This document shows, piece by piece, positions 32,753-41,412 of a stretch of DNA of 50,019 nucleotides. This DNA is from Chloroflexi bacterium OHK40. Lineage in GTDB: Bacteria > Chloroflexota > Chloroflexia > Chloroflexales > Chloroflexaceae. The stretch spans positions 1-50,019 of the forward strand of contig SFCB01000284.1 of NCBI GenBank assembly GCA_004367505.1. Direction: 5' to 3'. A program made the position numbers and the translations under genes. Numbering within the stretch: the first letter of the stretch is position 1; each line of letters opens with the position of its first letter. The notes beneath the pieces were generated by a model that saw only the letters and a list, made by a program, of their open reading frames with translations, had not been told where the DNA came from and did no database searches.

Positions 32753-33736
32753 GTGTCTCCCAACGACTTCATCGCCCGCCGCCGCGCTACCTGGGAGCGC
32801 CTCAGCACCCTGCTCGACCGGGCGGGCGCCGATCTGGGCGGCCTCTCCGCCGCCGAACTGCGCGAGCTTGGCCGCCTCTACCGCCAGGCCGCCGCCGACC
32901 TGGCCGTCGCCCGGCGCGACCTGGGTGGCCATGCAGTGGTCGCCTACCTCAACGGCCTGGTGGCCCGCGGCCACGGGGCGATCTACCGCGAGAGCGGGGC
33001 CGGTGGCGCGGCCCGCGTGCGCTCGTTCTTCGCCACCGATCTCCCACGGGCCTTCCGCGATACCTGGCCCGCCACCCTCGCCGCCTGCCTGATGTTCCTC
33101 CTGCCGGCCCTTGCCGGCTTCGCCGCCACCTTCGCCGACCCGGCCCTCGCCGGGGCGCTCGTGCCTGGCGCCGAACTGGTGGTAGAGGACGTGCAGCAGG
33201 GCGAGGAGTGGTGGCTGCGCATCAACGAGGAGGGCCAGGCGATCGCGGCGGCGGAGATTATGACGAACAATATCGGGGTGGCATTTCGCGCCTTCGCTGG
33301 CGGGGTGCTGCTTGGCGTCTACACGCTCTACGTACTCGCCCTCAATGGCCTGCTACTCGGCGTGGTGGCCGGCGCAGCCCAGCGCTTCGACTTCGCCGAC
33401 AATCTGTGGGGCTTTATCGCCGCCCACGGCGTGATCGAGCTCAGCGTGATCTTCATCGCCGGTGGGGCGGGCCTGCAGCTCGGCTGGGCCATCCTGCGCC
33501 CCGGCCTGCTGAGCCGCCGGGCCGCGCTGGTGGTGGCCGCTCGCCGGGCGCTGCTGCTTGTGCTGGGTTGTGTACCGCTCCTCGCGATCGCCGGGCTGAT
33601 CGAGGGCTTCATTTCGCCCGCCCCCCTCCCGCTGGCTCTCAAGCTCGCCGTGGCCGCTGGCTCGGGTGTGGCGCTCTATGCCTACCTGCTCGGCGTCGGG
33701 CGGGGTGATCGCCGTCACGGGGAGCCTGGCTCGTAG
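32753..33736 (+). CDS. SpoIIM-family membrane protein (stage II sporulation protein M)
   Basis: A 327-residue SpoIIM-family protein, starting at GTG three bases after the IPK stop. It has a cytoplasmic N-terminus of about 100 residues and then about five hydrophobic segments: TLAACLMFLLPALAGFAATFA, VAFRAFAGGVLLGVYTLYVLALNGLLLGVVAG, VIELSVIFIAGGAGLQLGWAIL, ALLLVLGCVPLLAIAGLIEG and ALKLAVAAGSGVALYAYLLG. The conserved WGFIAAHGVIELSVI block marks the family. SpoIIM acts in septal membrane remodelling in sporulators; in non-sporulating bacteria its role is unclear. No partner AAA or RDD gene lies beside it. Confidence 0.87.
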   Translation: MSPNDFIARRRATWERLSTLLDRAGADLGGLSAAELRELGRLYRQAAADLAVARRDLGGHAVVAYLNGLVARGHGAIYRESGAGGAARVRSFFATDLPRAFRDTWPATLAACLMFLLPALAGFAATFADPALAGALVPGAELVVEDVQQGEEWWLRINEEGQAIAAAEIMTNNIGVAFRAFAGGVLLGVYTLYVLALNGLLLGVVAGAAQRFDFADNLWGFIAAHGVIELSVIFIAGGAGLQLGWAILRPGLLSRRAALVVAARRALLLVLGCVPLLAIAGLIEGFISPAPLPLALKLAVAAGSGVALYAYLLGVGRGDRRHGEPGS

Positions 33737-33781
33737 CGGCGCCACCAGGTGCGCGGCATCGCGCGGGGAGCGACACCGACC

Positions 33782-35845
33782 TCACGGCAGCAGCCGGATC
33801 GACTGGACAACCACCGTCCCGCCGTCGCCGGCGCTCACCGGGTCGAGGCGCAGACCGCCCACCACCCCCTCCCATCCCGGCGCGTCCCGCAACGCCAGTA
33901 CGTAGGTGTGAGGGCCTGGCCCTGGCTGTAGCTCCCAGCGGATCGAGCGGGCTTCGTCGGCCTGACCTGCGCCGTCAAGGAAGAAGAGTTGGGCGTCGCG
34001 CGCCCCGGTATCAGCCGCAAGCCGCAGCTCCACGGCGCCGTAGCGGGCCGTGTCGAGGCGCACGGGCGGGCTGGTGAGCGCCGGGTCGGTCCCCGGCCGG
34101 AGCGCCCAGCCTGGCAGCGCGCTTGCGGCTGGCTCCGCGCCAGTAACGCGCCAGCCCCAGCGCCCGCGCGTAAAGTCCCATCCAGCGCCATCGGCCAGTG
34201 CCTGAGCCCCCGCGATCCGCCGGTAGGCCGGCAGGCCCTCTCCCAGCGCAACCGGCTCGGTGGCAGGCAGGAGCGGCTCATAGCACGCGGCCACCACCTC
34301 GGGGGCGAGGCCCAGGCGCTGGGCCGGCGTAGGTGGTTCGCCGGGTGGCGCGGGTGGTGGTCGGATCGCGTCCTCCGCGATCAGCACGGCGTAGCCGGCG
34401 ACCAGGGTCTCGTCCACCCGCCCGTGGATCAGCGTGCAGGCCGCCGACCAGTCGCCGCTGGCCGCCATCGCCTGACTGAGCGAGATGACATTCGGGCGGC
34501 CCTCGTAGAACGGCAGGTAAAGCTCGGGCAGGCCATCTGGCGCCACGATCAGATCGCCGGGCGCGCTGTGCGCGGCCAGGGCCGCCGCCGCTACCCGCTG
34601 CAGGTCGCGGCTCGCATCGCCGCGCCGCGCAATGCTGGCGCCGTTGATCCCGAGCATAGCCAGCCCACCCACCAGGAGCGCCAGCGACCACAGCTTCCCC
34701 TTAGCCGCCGGGGCCTTCCAGGGCCGGGGGGCGCCCACATCCCGGCCCTCGCCCGGCCAGCGATCAGCGTCCCACACCGCCAGGAGCACGAGCAGGTAGA
34801 ACGGCGGCAGGCTCGCGATCCAGAACTCGATATTGTCGGGCTCCCACCAGAGAAAGAAGGCCCCGTAGGCGAGCAGCCAGGCCGCGCACACCGCCACCGC
34901 ACCCCGGGGCGCGCGGCGCAGCCCCTGCCAGCGCAGCAGTAGTACCAGCACGAGCCCGAGACCAATCACCGCTCCGCCGGGCCGGGCGAGCGTACCGGCC
35001 AGACCCGCCCCCAGCAGCGGCAGCTTCGCGCTGTCCACTGGCCCGCCCCAGTAGCCGGTCGTCGCATACCCGGCCGCCCAGGCCACCAGCTCACCCCAGG
35101 AGCGAAAGCCGCTCACTCCGAGCCCCACCCAGAGGTAGGCCCCACCCACGATCAGGGCCAGAGGCAGCCCGTAGGCGAGCAGCAGGGCCACGCCACCCCG
35201 CACCCTACCGGGAGCACCCCATCCTCCGAGCCCGAGCAGCAGCGCAACCAGGGCCGGCACGCAGAGGAGCACATTTGTCTGGTGGAAGAGCACGGCGCAG
35301 CCCTGTACGGCGCCGAGGCCGGCAGCGAGCCGTAGCGAAGGTGCGCGGGCGAGGGGTAGCAGCAGCCCGAGGGCAACGATCAGGAAGACCGCCGCGATCG
35401 TATAGACCTCCACCTCGACTGCGTAGTACCAGTAGGCGTAGCTCGCGCCGAGCAACAGCCCGCCGAGTGCGCCCGCCGCCACCTGGCCCGTCTCCCGTCG
35501 CGCCACTACCGCAAAGAGCGCCACTCCCAGGGCACCGGCGATGGCGTTGGCAACCTGCAACAGCCGCTCCGCGCTCCCTGACCATCCAGACGCGGCCGCC
35601 AACCCACGGATCAGCGCGCCGAACGGCCCATAGGCCAGGTGGTGGGGATGGAACAGCTCGCGCCAGGGTTTCCGGTCAACATCGAGGATGTAGGAGAGCG
35701 CGTCGTAGGTATGGACATCGGTCAGCGTGAGGAGATAGAGCGCCAGGAAACCGGCGCCAGCCACCAGGCTGAGGGCCAGCACCTCATACCATCGCACCCG
35801 GGGGCGACGAGGCTCACAGACGTGCACCGGCTCAACATCTGGCAT
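33782..35845 (-). CDS. Large multi-pass membrane protein, GT-C-like glycosyltransferase
   Basis: A 687-residue protein with about ten hydrophobic segments in residues 20-430 and a soluble C-terminal part of about 260 residues. The first extracytoplasmic loop TLTDVHTYDALSYILDVDRKPWRELFHPHHLAYGPFG contains the acidic and His-rich layout of GT-C glycosyltransferases (a DUF2723- or O-mannosyltransferase-like family). No close family could be named. The C-terminal part includes a beta-rich, carbohydrate-binding-like end. It lies convergent to the SpoIIM gene with only 45 bases between. Substrate unknown; polyprenyl-linked sugars are a guess from the neighbours. Confidence 0.7.
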   Translation of the reverse strand: MPDVEPVHVCEPRRPRVRWYEVLALSLVAGAGFLALYLLTLTDVHTYDALSYILDVDRKPWRELFHPHHLAYGPFGALIRGLAAASGWSGSAERLLQVANAIAGALGVALFAVVARRETGQVAAGALGGLLLGASYAYWYYAVEVEVYTIAAVFLIVALGLLLPLARAPSLRLAAGLGAVQGCAVLFHQTNVLLCVPALVALLLGLGGWGAPGRVRGGVALLLAYGLPLALIVGGAYLWVGLGVSGFRSWGELVAWAAGYATTGYWGGPVDSAKLPLLGAGLAGTLARPGGAVIGLGLVLVLLLRWQGLRRAPRGAVAVCAAWLLAYGAFFLWWEPDNIEFWIASLPPFYLLVLLAVWDADRWPGEGRDVGAPRPWKAPAAKGKLWSLALLVGGLAMLGINGASIARRGDASRDLQRVAAAALAAHSAPGDLIVAPDGLPELYLPFYEGRPNVISLSQAMAASGDWSAACTLIHGRVDETLVAGYAVLIAEDAIRPPPAPPGEPPTPAQRLGLAPEVVAACYEPLLPATEPVALGEGLPAYRRIAGAQALADGAGWDFTRGRWGWRVTGAEPAASALPGWALRPGTDPALTSPPVRLDTARYGAVELRLAADTGARDAQLFFLDGAGQADEARSIRWELQPGPGPHTYVLALRDAPGWEGVVGGLRLDPVSAGDGGTVVVQSIRLLP

Positions 35846-35865
35846 AGCGGACCGCGCGACGCGCT

Positions 35866-36258
35866 TCAGACACCCTCAATCCGAAGCAGATCGCCCACGG
35901 CGGTCCCGGTAGAAGCGATCGTCCCGGCCGGCAACTCCACCACATAGCGCGCGCCCCGTGCCCCCGCATAGGGCCGGTACGGCGGCATTGCGGCGGTGAG
36001 GCCCACCACCCGGTGCTGGCGGCTCACGAAGACCACATCGATCGGGAAGCGCATAAAGAAGCTGTGCACACTGGAGCAGGGCTCGATCAGCAGCCCCGCC
36101 CCCGGCGCAAGCTCAGCGCGACCCATCAGCCCCCTGCCACGCGCCAGGAAGCTTCGGGCCACCTCGCAGCGCTCCGCCAGCGCCACGCCCCGCGTCGTAT
36201 TGATCACCTGAACAAGCACACAGCGCCCTTCGCGCCCTTCACGCTTAGCCACCACCAA
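35866..36258 (-). CDS. DUF192 family protein
   Basis: A DUF192 protein of up to 130 residues, with the conserved CSSVHSFFMRFPIDVVFVSRQHRVVGL core and GARYVVELPAGTI. Function of the family is unknown. It overlaps the end of the TadC gene by up to 14 bases, and DUF192 genes often accompany Tad loci, so an accessory role in the pilus apparatus is a reasonable guess. The start is unsettled: TTG/GTG codons at 36258-36250 or a GTG further in (VLVQVINTTRG). Confidence 0.8.
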   Translation of the reverse strand: MVVAKREGREGRCVLVQVINTTRGVALAERCEVARSFLARGRGLMGRAELAPGAGLLIEPCSSVHSFFMRFPIDVVFVSRQHRVVGLTAAMPPYRPYAGARGARYVVELPAGTIASTGTAVGDLLRIEGV

Positions 36259-37165
36259 AGCTCGTCACCAGGCGGGGCACGGCAGGCCCGAGGATCACCA
36301 CGAAGAGCGCCGGGAAGATCAGAAAGACCATCGGGAAGAGCATCTTGATCGGCGCCTGCTGCGCCAGTTCCTCGGCCCGCTGCCGCCTGCGGATGCGCAT
36401 CTGGTCGGCCTGCAGCCGCAGGATCTTCGACATCGAGACGCCCAACTGGTCGGCCTGGATCACCGCCGCCGTGAAGGTCTGCACATCCTCCACCCCGGTA
36501 CGCTGGGCCAGGTCCTTCAGGGCCTCACGGCGGGTGCGGCCAAGACGGATGTCGGAGAGCACCTTCTTGAACTCACGGCTGAGCTCATCGTCCCACTTCT
36601 GCGTCACCCGCTGCAGAGCCAGGTCGAAGGCCAGGCCGGCCTCCACGCTGATACAGAGCAAGTCGAGCGCATCGGGCAGCGCCTTCGTGATCGCGCGCTT
36701 GCGCTGAGCGATCCGCCGGCCAAGCCACATCACCGGCAGCATATAGCCGAGCAGAAAACCGATCGCGCTATACATCAACGCCTGGGGCAGCGGCATGGTC
36801 CGGAAGGTCACCAGCGTAATCAGCACCCCGAGAACGAGCGCGAGCACCACTCGCAGACCCACAAACATCGCCGGGGTGATCCCGCCGGGGTTACCGGCCA
36901 TTTGCAGGTTCACCCGCAGGCGCTCGGCGCTCTGCTTGGGGCCATACTTGCCGAGGACGGCCAGGATGCTCCTGGCAGCCGGCACGATCACCCGCTGCGT
37001 GAAGGGCTGCTGCAACTCGAGCTCTTCGAGCGTCAGGGCCCGCTCGGTGAACTGGTTCAGGCGCTCGCCGATCGCGTTCGGCTGGCGAAAGCGCACCAGG
37101 CCGAAGATGATCAGCCCCACGCCAGCCAGCAGCAGCAGCGCCAAAAGCAGCATCGGTGAGATCAT
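36245..37165 (-). CDS. tadC: Tad pilus inner-membrane platform protein TadC
   Basis: A 306-residue type II secretion F-domain protein. The N-terminal helix (LLLALLLLAGVGLIIFGLVRF) is followed by two hydrophobic segments in the middle. The F domain (about 155-280) includes ALPDALDLLCISVEAGLAFDLALQRVTQKW and RRQRAEELAQQAPIKMLFPMVFLIFPALFVVI. With TadB it forms the inner-membrane platform on which CpaF works. The ATG has GAGGT 6 bases upstream. Confidence 0.92.
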   Translation of the reverse strand: MISPMLLLALLLLAGVGLIIFGLVRFRQPNAIGERLNQFTERALTLEELELQQPFTQRVIVPAARSILAVLGKYGPKQSAERLRVNLQMAGNPGGITPAMFVGLRVVLALVLGVLITLVTFRTMPLPQALMYSAIGFLLGYMLPVMWLGRRIAQRKRAITKALPDALDLLCISVEAGLAFDLALQRVTQKWDDELSREFKKVLSDIRLGRTRREALKDLAQRTGVEDVQTFTAAVIQADQLGVSMSKILRLQADQMRIRRRQRAEELAQQAPIKMLFPMVFLIFPALFVVILGPAVPRLVTSFGGG

Positions 37166-37225
37166 CGCAGCACCTCTACGAGAACCACACGGATCGTCCG
37201 GAACCCCGGGCGTCGGCGGGTCCGA

Positions 37226-38218
37226 CTACACCTCAATATCCATGATCCGCATAATCACGAAGTAGCCAATCACGATCATCACGAGCGAGGTAACGGGCAG
37301 GCAGCACCATGCCTCCGGCGGCATACCGAACGTGAAGATCGGCGCCATATACTCCGGGTTCACCGTGGAGATGAAAATCGCCAGGCCGATCGGCAGGCCG
37401 GTGATCACCCAGGCCGAGATGCGGCCCTGGGCAGTGAGCGTGTTGATCTCGCCTTTGATGCGCACCCGCTCACGGATGGTATGGCCGATCGTATCGAGGA
37501 TCTGGGCGAGGTTGCCACCCACCTCCATCTGGATGTTCACCGCCGTGATCAGCAGATCAAGGTCGTCGGAGGGCATGCGCCGCAGCAGGTTGCTCAGCGC
37601 CTCCTCGGTGGTGCGCCCGAGGCCAACCTCCTGCACCACGCGCCGGAACTCCGACGACATCGGCGCCGGCGCCTCACGCGCCACCATGTCGAGCGTCTGC
37701 AGGAAGCTATAGCCGCCCCGCAGCGCATTGGCCATCATGGTGATCGTGTCGCCGAGCTGATTGTTGAAGGCCGTCACACGGCGCCGGGCCATGATCACCA
37801 CATAGAGGTTGGGCAAGAAGGAGAAGAGCACCCCCCCCACGAGCGCCGAGGCGAACTGCGCCGCCGGGCTGGCCCGACCGATGTACATGCCCAGGCCCGC
37901 GCCGAGGAGCGCGCAGATCAGCTTCAGGCCGATGAACTCGGCCACCGTCAGCTTCAGATCGGCCCGCGCCAGGTCGCGCTGAATGTTCCCGCCCCGCTTA
38001 CTCTGCGAGACCACCCGGTCGATCTGTTCGAGCGCCTGGCGGGGGCTAGCCTGGGGCTGGGCCGGGGCCCGCCCGGCGAACTCGCTCAGCCGCTCCGCGA
38101 CATTGTCGCGCCGCCCGCCCCGCAGCACCAGGCCCAGAATGGCGAAGAGCAACAACGAGAGGAGCCCGAGGCCCACCAGGGTGATCGGCAGCAACTCAGG
38201 GGAGAGGAGGCGTTCCAT
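37226..38218 (-). CDS. tadB: Tad pilus inner-membrane platform protein TadB
   Basis: A 330-residue F-domain protein. The N-terminal helix and two central hydrophobic segments are followed by the F domain (about 175-290), including DTITMMANALRGGYSFLQTLDMVAREAPAPMSSEFRRVVQEVGLG and INIQMEVGGNLAQILDTIGHTIRERVRIKGEI-like sequence. It pairs with TadC. It follows the ATPase gene by 81 bases and precedes tadC by 60. Confidence 0.92.
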   Translation of the reverse strand: MERLLSPELLPITLVGLGLLSLLLFAILGLVLRGGRRDNVAERLSEFAGRAPAQPQASPRQALEQIDRVVSQSKRGGNIQRDLARADLKLTVAEFIGLKLICALLGAGLGMYIGRASPAAQFASALVGGVLFSFLPNLYVVIMARRRVTAFNNQLGDTITMMANALRGGYSFLQTLDMVAREAPAPMSSEFRRVVQEVGLGRTTEEALSNLLRRMPSDDLDLLITAVNIQMEVGGNLAQILDTIGHTIRERVRIKGEINTLTAQGRISAWVITGLPIGLAIFISTVNPEYMAPIFTFGMPPEAWCCLPVTSLVMIVIGYFVIMRIMDIEV

Positions 38219-38299
38219 AGCTCGTTCCCGCGTGGGCTGGAGGCTGGCGGCCAGGCCATCGCACGTTCTCAGGCCACCCCCAGGCTCCAGTATCCGATC

Positions 38300-39688
38300 C
38301 TAGAAGCTAAAGCGCTCCCCGCTGCCGAAAATGTTCGGCGGCAGGAAGATGTTCAACGACTCGAACTTCTCGATGAAGCGCGGCCGCACACCCGTGGGGC
38401 GCAACTGGCCGATGATGCGGCCCTTCTCGTCGATACCCGTCTGCTCGAAGACGAAGATATCCTGCATCACCACCACGTCGCCCTCCATGCCCGACACCTC
38501 GGTGATCTGGGTCACCTTACGCGAGCCGTCCTTCAGGCGCGACTGCTGGACGAAGAGCTGCACGGCGGAGACGATCTGCTCACGGATGGCGCGGGCCGGC
38601 AGATCCATGCCCGCCATCAGGCACATCGTCTCGATGCGGGCCACCGCATCGCGCGGAGTGTTGGCGTGGATCGTCGTCATCGAGCCATCGTGGCCCGTAT
38701 TCATCGCCTGGAGCATATCCAGCGTCTCACCGCCACGGCACTCGCCCACGATGATCCGCTCGGGCCGCATACGCAGACAGTTGATCACCAGGTCGCGGAT
38801 CGTCACCTCGCCCCGGCCCTCCACGTTCGGCGGGCGCGACTCGAGGCTCACCACGTGGTCCTGGCGCAACTGCAACTCGGCGGCATTCTCCACCGTGATG
38901 ATCCGCTCGTCCTCGGGGATGAAGGAGGAGAGCACATTGAGCAGGGTGGTCTTGCCGGAGCCAGTGCCGCCGGCAACCACGATGTTGGTGCGGGCCTTCA
39001 CGCAAGCGCCGAGGAACTCGGCCATCTCATTGCTCATCGAGCCAAAGCGCACCAGATCGTCCACGGTGAGCTTATCCTTGCGGAACTTGCGGATGGTGAT
39101 CGTCGGCCCATTCAGCGCGAGCGGGCGAATGATCGCGTTGACACGGGAGCCATCGGGGAGGCGGGCGTCCACCATCGGCGACGACTCGTCGATACGGCGA
39201 CCGAGGGGCGCCACGATCCGGTCGATGATCCGCAGCACGTGCTCGTCGTTGCTGAAGGTCACGTCGGTGCGGATGAGCTTCCCGCGCTTTTCCACGTAGA
39301 TCTGGCGCGGGCCATTGACCATGATCTCGCTGATCTCGGGATCGGCGAGCAACTGCTCGATCGGCCCCAGACCAACGATATCGGCCTCGATCGCCTCGAA
39401 CATGCGCTGGCGCTCGCTGCGGGTGAGCACGATGCTCTCACCATCGAGGATCGACTGGAAGACCTCTTCCACCTGGCGGCGCACCTTCAGCTTGTTGGAG
39501 AGGTCCAGCTTCGGGTCCAGTTCATTGATCAGCCGGTTCTGCACCCGCAGCTTGATCTCGTTGAAGGTGTCATCGGCGCCGGGCGCCGCGTGCCGGATGG
39601 GGGGCGGCGGTGCGCCTGGCCGTTGAGCCGGTGGGATGGCACTCTCGCTGGATGGAGTGGTGCCACCGATGCGCTTGAGGAGTGACAT
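38300..39688 (-). CDS. cpaF: Tad pilus motor ATPase CpaF/TadA
   Basis: This hexameric secretion ATPase of the type II/IV family powers pilus assembly and disassembly. The 462-residue protein has VVAGGTGSGKTTLLNVLSSFIPEDERIITVENAAELQL (Walker A and the Asp box), GRGEVTIRDLVINCLRMRPERIIVGECRGGETLDMLQAMNTGHDGSMTTIHAN and the CpaF N-domain LADPEISEIMVNGPRQIYVEKRGKL. The start has GGAAGG upstream. It lies between cpaE and tadB. Confidence 0.96.
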   Translation of the reverse strand: MSLLKRIGGTTPSSESAIPPAQRPGAPPPPIRHAAPGADDTFNEIKLRVQNRLINELDPKLDLSNKLKVRRQVEEVFQSILDGESIVLTRSERQRMFEAIEADIVGLGPIEQLLADPEISEIMVNGPRQIYVEKRGKLIRTDVTFSNDEHVLRIIDRIVAPLGRRIDESSPMVDARLPDGSRVNAIIRPLALNGPTITIRKFRKDKLTVDDLVRFGSMSNEMAEFLGACVKARTNIVVAGGTGSGKTTLLNVLSSFIPEDERIITVENAAELQLRQDHVVSLESRPPNVEGRGEVTIRDLVINCLRMRPERIIVGECRGGETLDMLQAMNTGHDGSMTTIHANTPRDAVARIETMCLMAGMDLPARAIREQIVSAVQLFVQQSRLKDGSRKVTQITEVSGMEGDVVVMQDIFVFEQTGIDEKGRIIGQLRPTGVRPRFIEKFESLNIFLPPNIFGSGERFSF

Positions 39689-39815
39689 AGTGGGCCTTCC
39701 TTCGAGCGAGCAATCCTGACGCGGGGTCCGTTGGCGTGCTGGCCTGTACTGGTTCGCGGGACGGTGGCCCGTGCCAACCTCGCCGTCCTGGCGGAACGGT
39801 GTGTTGTGGCGCTGG

Positions 39816-41093
39816 CTAGCGCTTGATCAGCCGGGAGAAGAGGCCCCCCTGCTTCTGGCCACTATCGGCCGGGGCCACCACCGCGCCGGCCCCGGGCGCT
39901 GCCGCCGCCCGCGCCACGACCGTCAACTCGCGGGCCAGCGCACCAATATCGCGGGCCACCTGGTGGGTAGGCTTGCCGATCATCAGCGGCACACCCTGGT
40001 TGATCGAGAAGGTCATATCCTGGGCGGCGTCGCCGATCTGCATCGTGATCTTGCGCTGGATGTTCTTCTCCACATCGTCGGCGCGGATGCCGGTGCGGTT
40101 CGAGGCCTTATTGAGCACCAGCATCACCTTCTCCGGCGGATACTCCAGCAGGTCGGCCACCTCGAGGAAGAGCTTGATGTTGCGGATGCAGTGCATCTCC
40201 AGCGTCATCAGGGTCACGATCCGGGTAGCCATATCCAGCACGGCTAGCGAGCGATCCTGGAAAGAGGCGGGCGTATCGACGACGATATAGTCGAACTCGC
40301 GCTTCATCGCCTCCAGGATGGCCCGGATATGATCGGAGGTCACGAGCTCGCCGCGCTGCGGGTCGGGCGGGGCGAGCAGCACCTTGATCTGCGAGGTGTG
40401 GGTGGCGAGCACATCGTTGAGCAAGTCGCGGTCGAGCTCGTCCACACGCTGCGCCAACTCGATCACCGTCTTATCGGAGCGCAGATTGAGGATCACCGTC
40501 AGGTCGCCGAAGATCACATTCGCATCCACCAGGGCCACCCGCTTGCTGGTGAGCTGGCGAATCGCCACGGCGAGGTTGGCGGCCACCGACGAGGTGCCAA
40601 CGCCACCCTTCGGGCTGAAGACGGCGATGATCTGGCCCTCAGAGCCGGCCTCGCCGAGTATTGCCGAAGCCGGGCCACCGGCACTCGGCGCCACCGTGCG
40701 CGGGCGAGTAGCGGCCAGCTTATAGACGTGGCGGATCGACTTGTAGAGGTCGTCGGCGCTGATCGGCTTGGTGAGAAACTCGCGAGCCCCGGCGAGCATG
40801 GCGCGGCGGAGATAATCCGTCTCGCCCTGAACGCTCATAATGATCACCTGCACCGAGGGGTCCTGGGTCATGATCGCCTCGGTGGCGGCAATCCCGTCCA
40901 TATCCGGCATGTTGATGTCCATGAGGATGACATCCGGCCGGTGCTGCTTGGCGAGGGCCACCGCCTCACGGCCATTGCTGGCCTTCGCGATCACCTCGAT
41001 ATCTTTCTCAAAAAAGAGCAGTTTCTCAAGCTGATCGCGCGTGTCGATAATATCATCGACGATCATGACGCGGATCTTCTCGCCCTCGGTCAT
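39816..41093 (-). CDS. cpaE: Receiver-domain CpaE/TadZ ATPase
   Basis: This 425-residue protein joins a full receiver domain (about 7-125) to a ParA/MinD-type ATPase (about 155-400). The receiver is canonical: Asp13-Asp14, Asp59 phosphoacceptor in ILMDINMPDMDG, and Lys109 in FLTKP. The ATPase has the deviant Walker A motif SPKGGVGTSSVAANLAVA (from about 160) and FDYIVVDTPASFQDRS. CpaE places the pilus machinery at a pole. Here phosphorylation could control it, whereas most CpaE have degenerate receivers. The ATG at 41093 has GAGGAG 8 bases upstream. Confidence 0.92.
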   Translation of the reverse strand: MTEGEKIRVMIVDDIIDTRDQLEKLLFFEKDIEVIAKASNGREAVALAKQHRPDVILMDINMPDMDGIAATEAIMTQDPSVQVIIMSVQGETDYLRRAMLAGAREFLTKPISADDLYKSIRHVYKLAATRPRTVAPSAGGPASAILGEAGSEGQIIAVFSPKGGVGTSSVAANLAVAIRQLTSKRVALVDANVIFGDLTVILNLRSDKTVIELAQRVDELDRDLLNDVLATHTSQIKVLLAPPDPQRGELVTSDHIRAILEAMKREFDYIVVDTPASFQDRSLAVLDMATRIVTLMTLEMHCIRNIKLFLEVADLLEYPPEKVMLVLNKASNRTGIRADDVEKNIQRKITMQIGDAAQDMTFSINQGVPLMIGKPTHQVARDIGALARELTVVARAAAAPGAGAVVAPADSGQKQGGLFSRLIKR

Positions 41094-41191
41094 TGGTGTT
41101 GCTCCTCGCTGCTTGCCGCACTCACGCGAACAGGGAGTGGGGAGCACCTAAAGCGCCCCCGGACTCCCGTGCTCAACCGTTGTCTGCCACC

Positions 41192-41197
41192 ATTATA
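41192..41197 (-). promoter_or_regulatory. -10 box upstream of cpaE
   Basis: A perfect TATAAT on the minus strand stands about 100 bases upstream of the cpaE ATG in the spacer 41094-41412. The -35 region (ATGCAG at 17 bases) is weak. I saw nothing else in this 319-base spacer. Confidence 0.45.
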
Positions 41198-41412
41198 CCG
41201 GCTGGCGGCCTCTTCTGCATGTCCTGCGCGTACCGCCCACGGCCGTAGGCGATGCCGGGTGACCCACCCCCGGGCAGTGCGCGTCCGGGCTGGCCCGCGT
41301 TCGTTGCCAGTTTCCGGGATCACGAGCGGCGCGCCTGGCTGCTGGCTCCAGATGGTGGCGCCGGGGCGCCCCTGGTGAACACCCGGCCCTCCCGCACCAC
41401 CATAGCCAACCA

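Noticed and set aside
37481-39685. A 734-codon plus-strand frame opposite tadB and cpaF
   Set aside because: CpaF and TadB have clear motifs on the minus strand; the plus frame has none.
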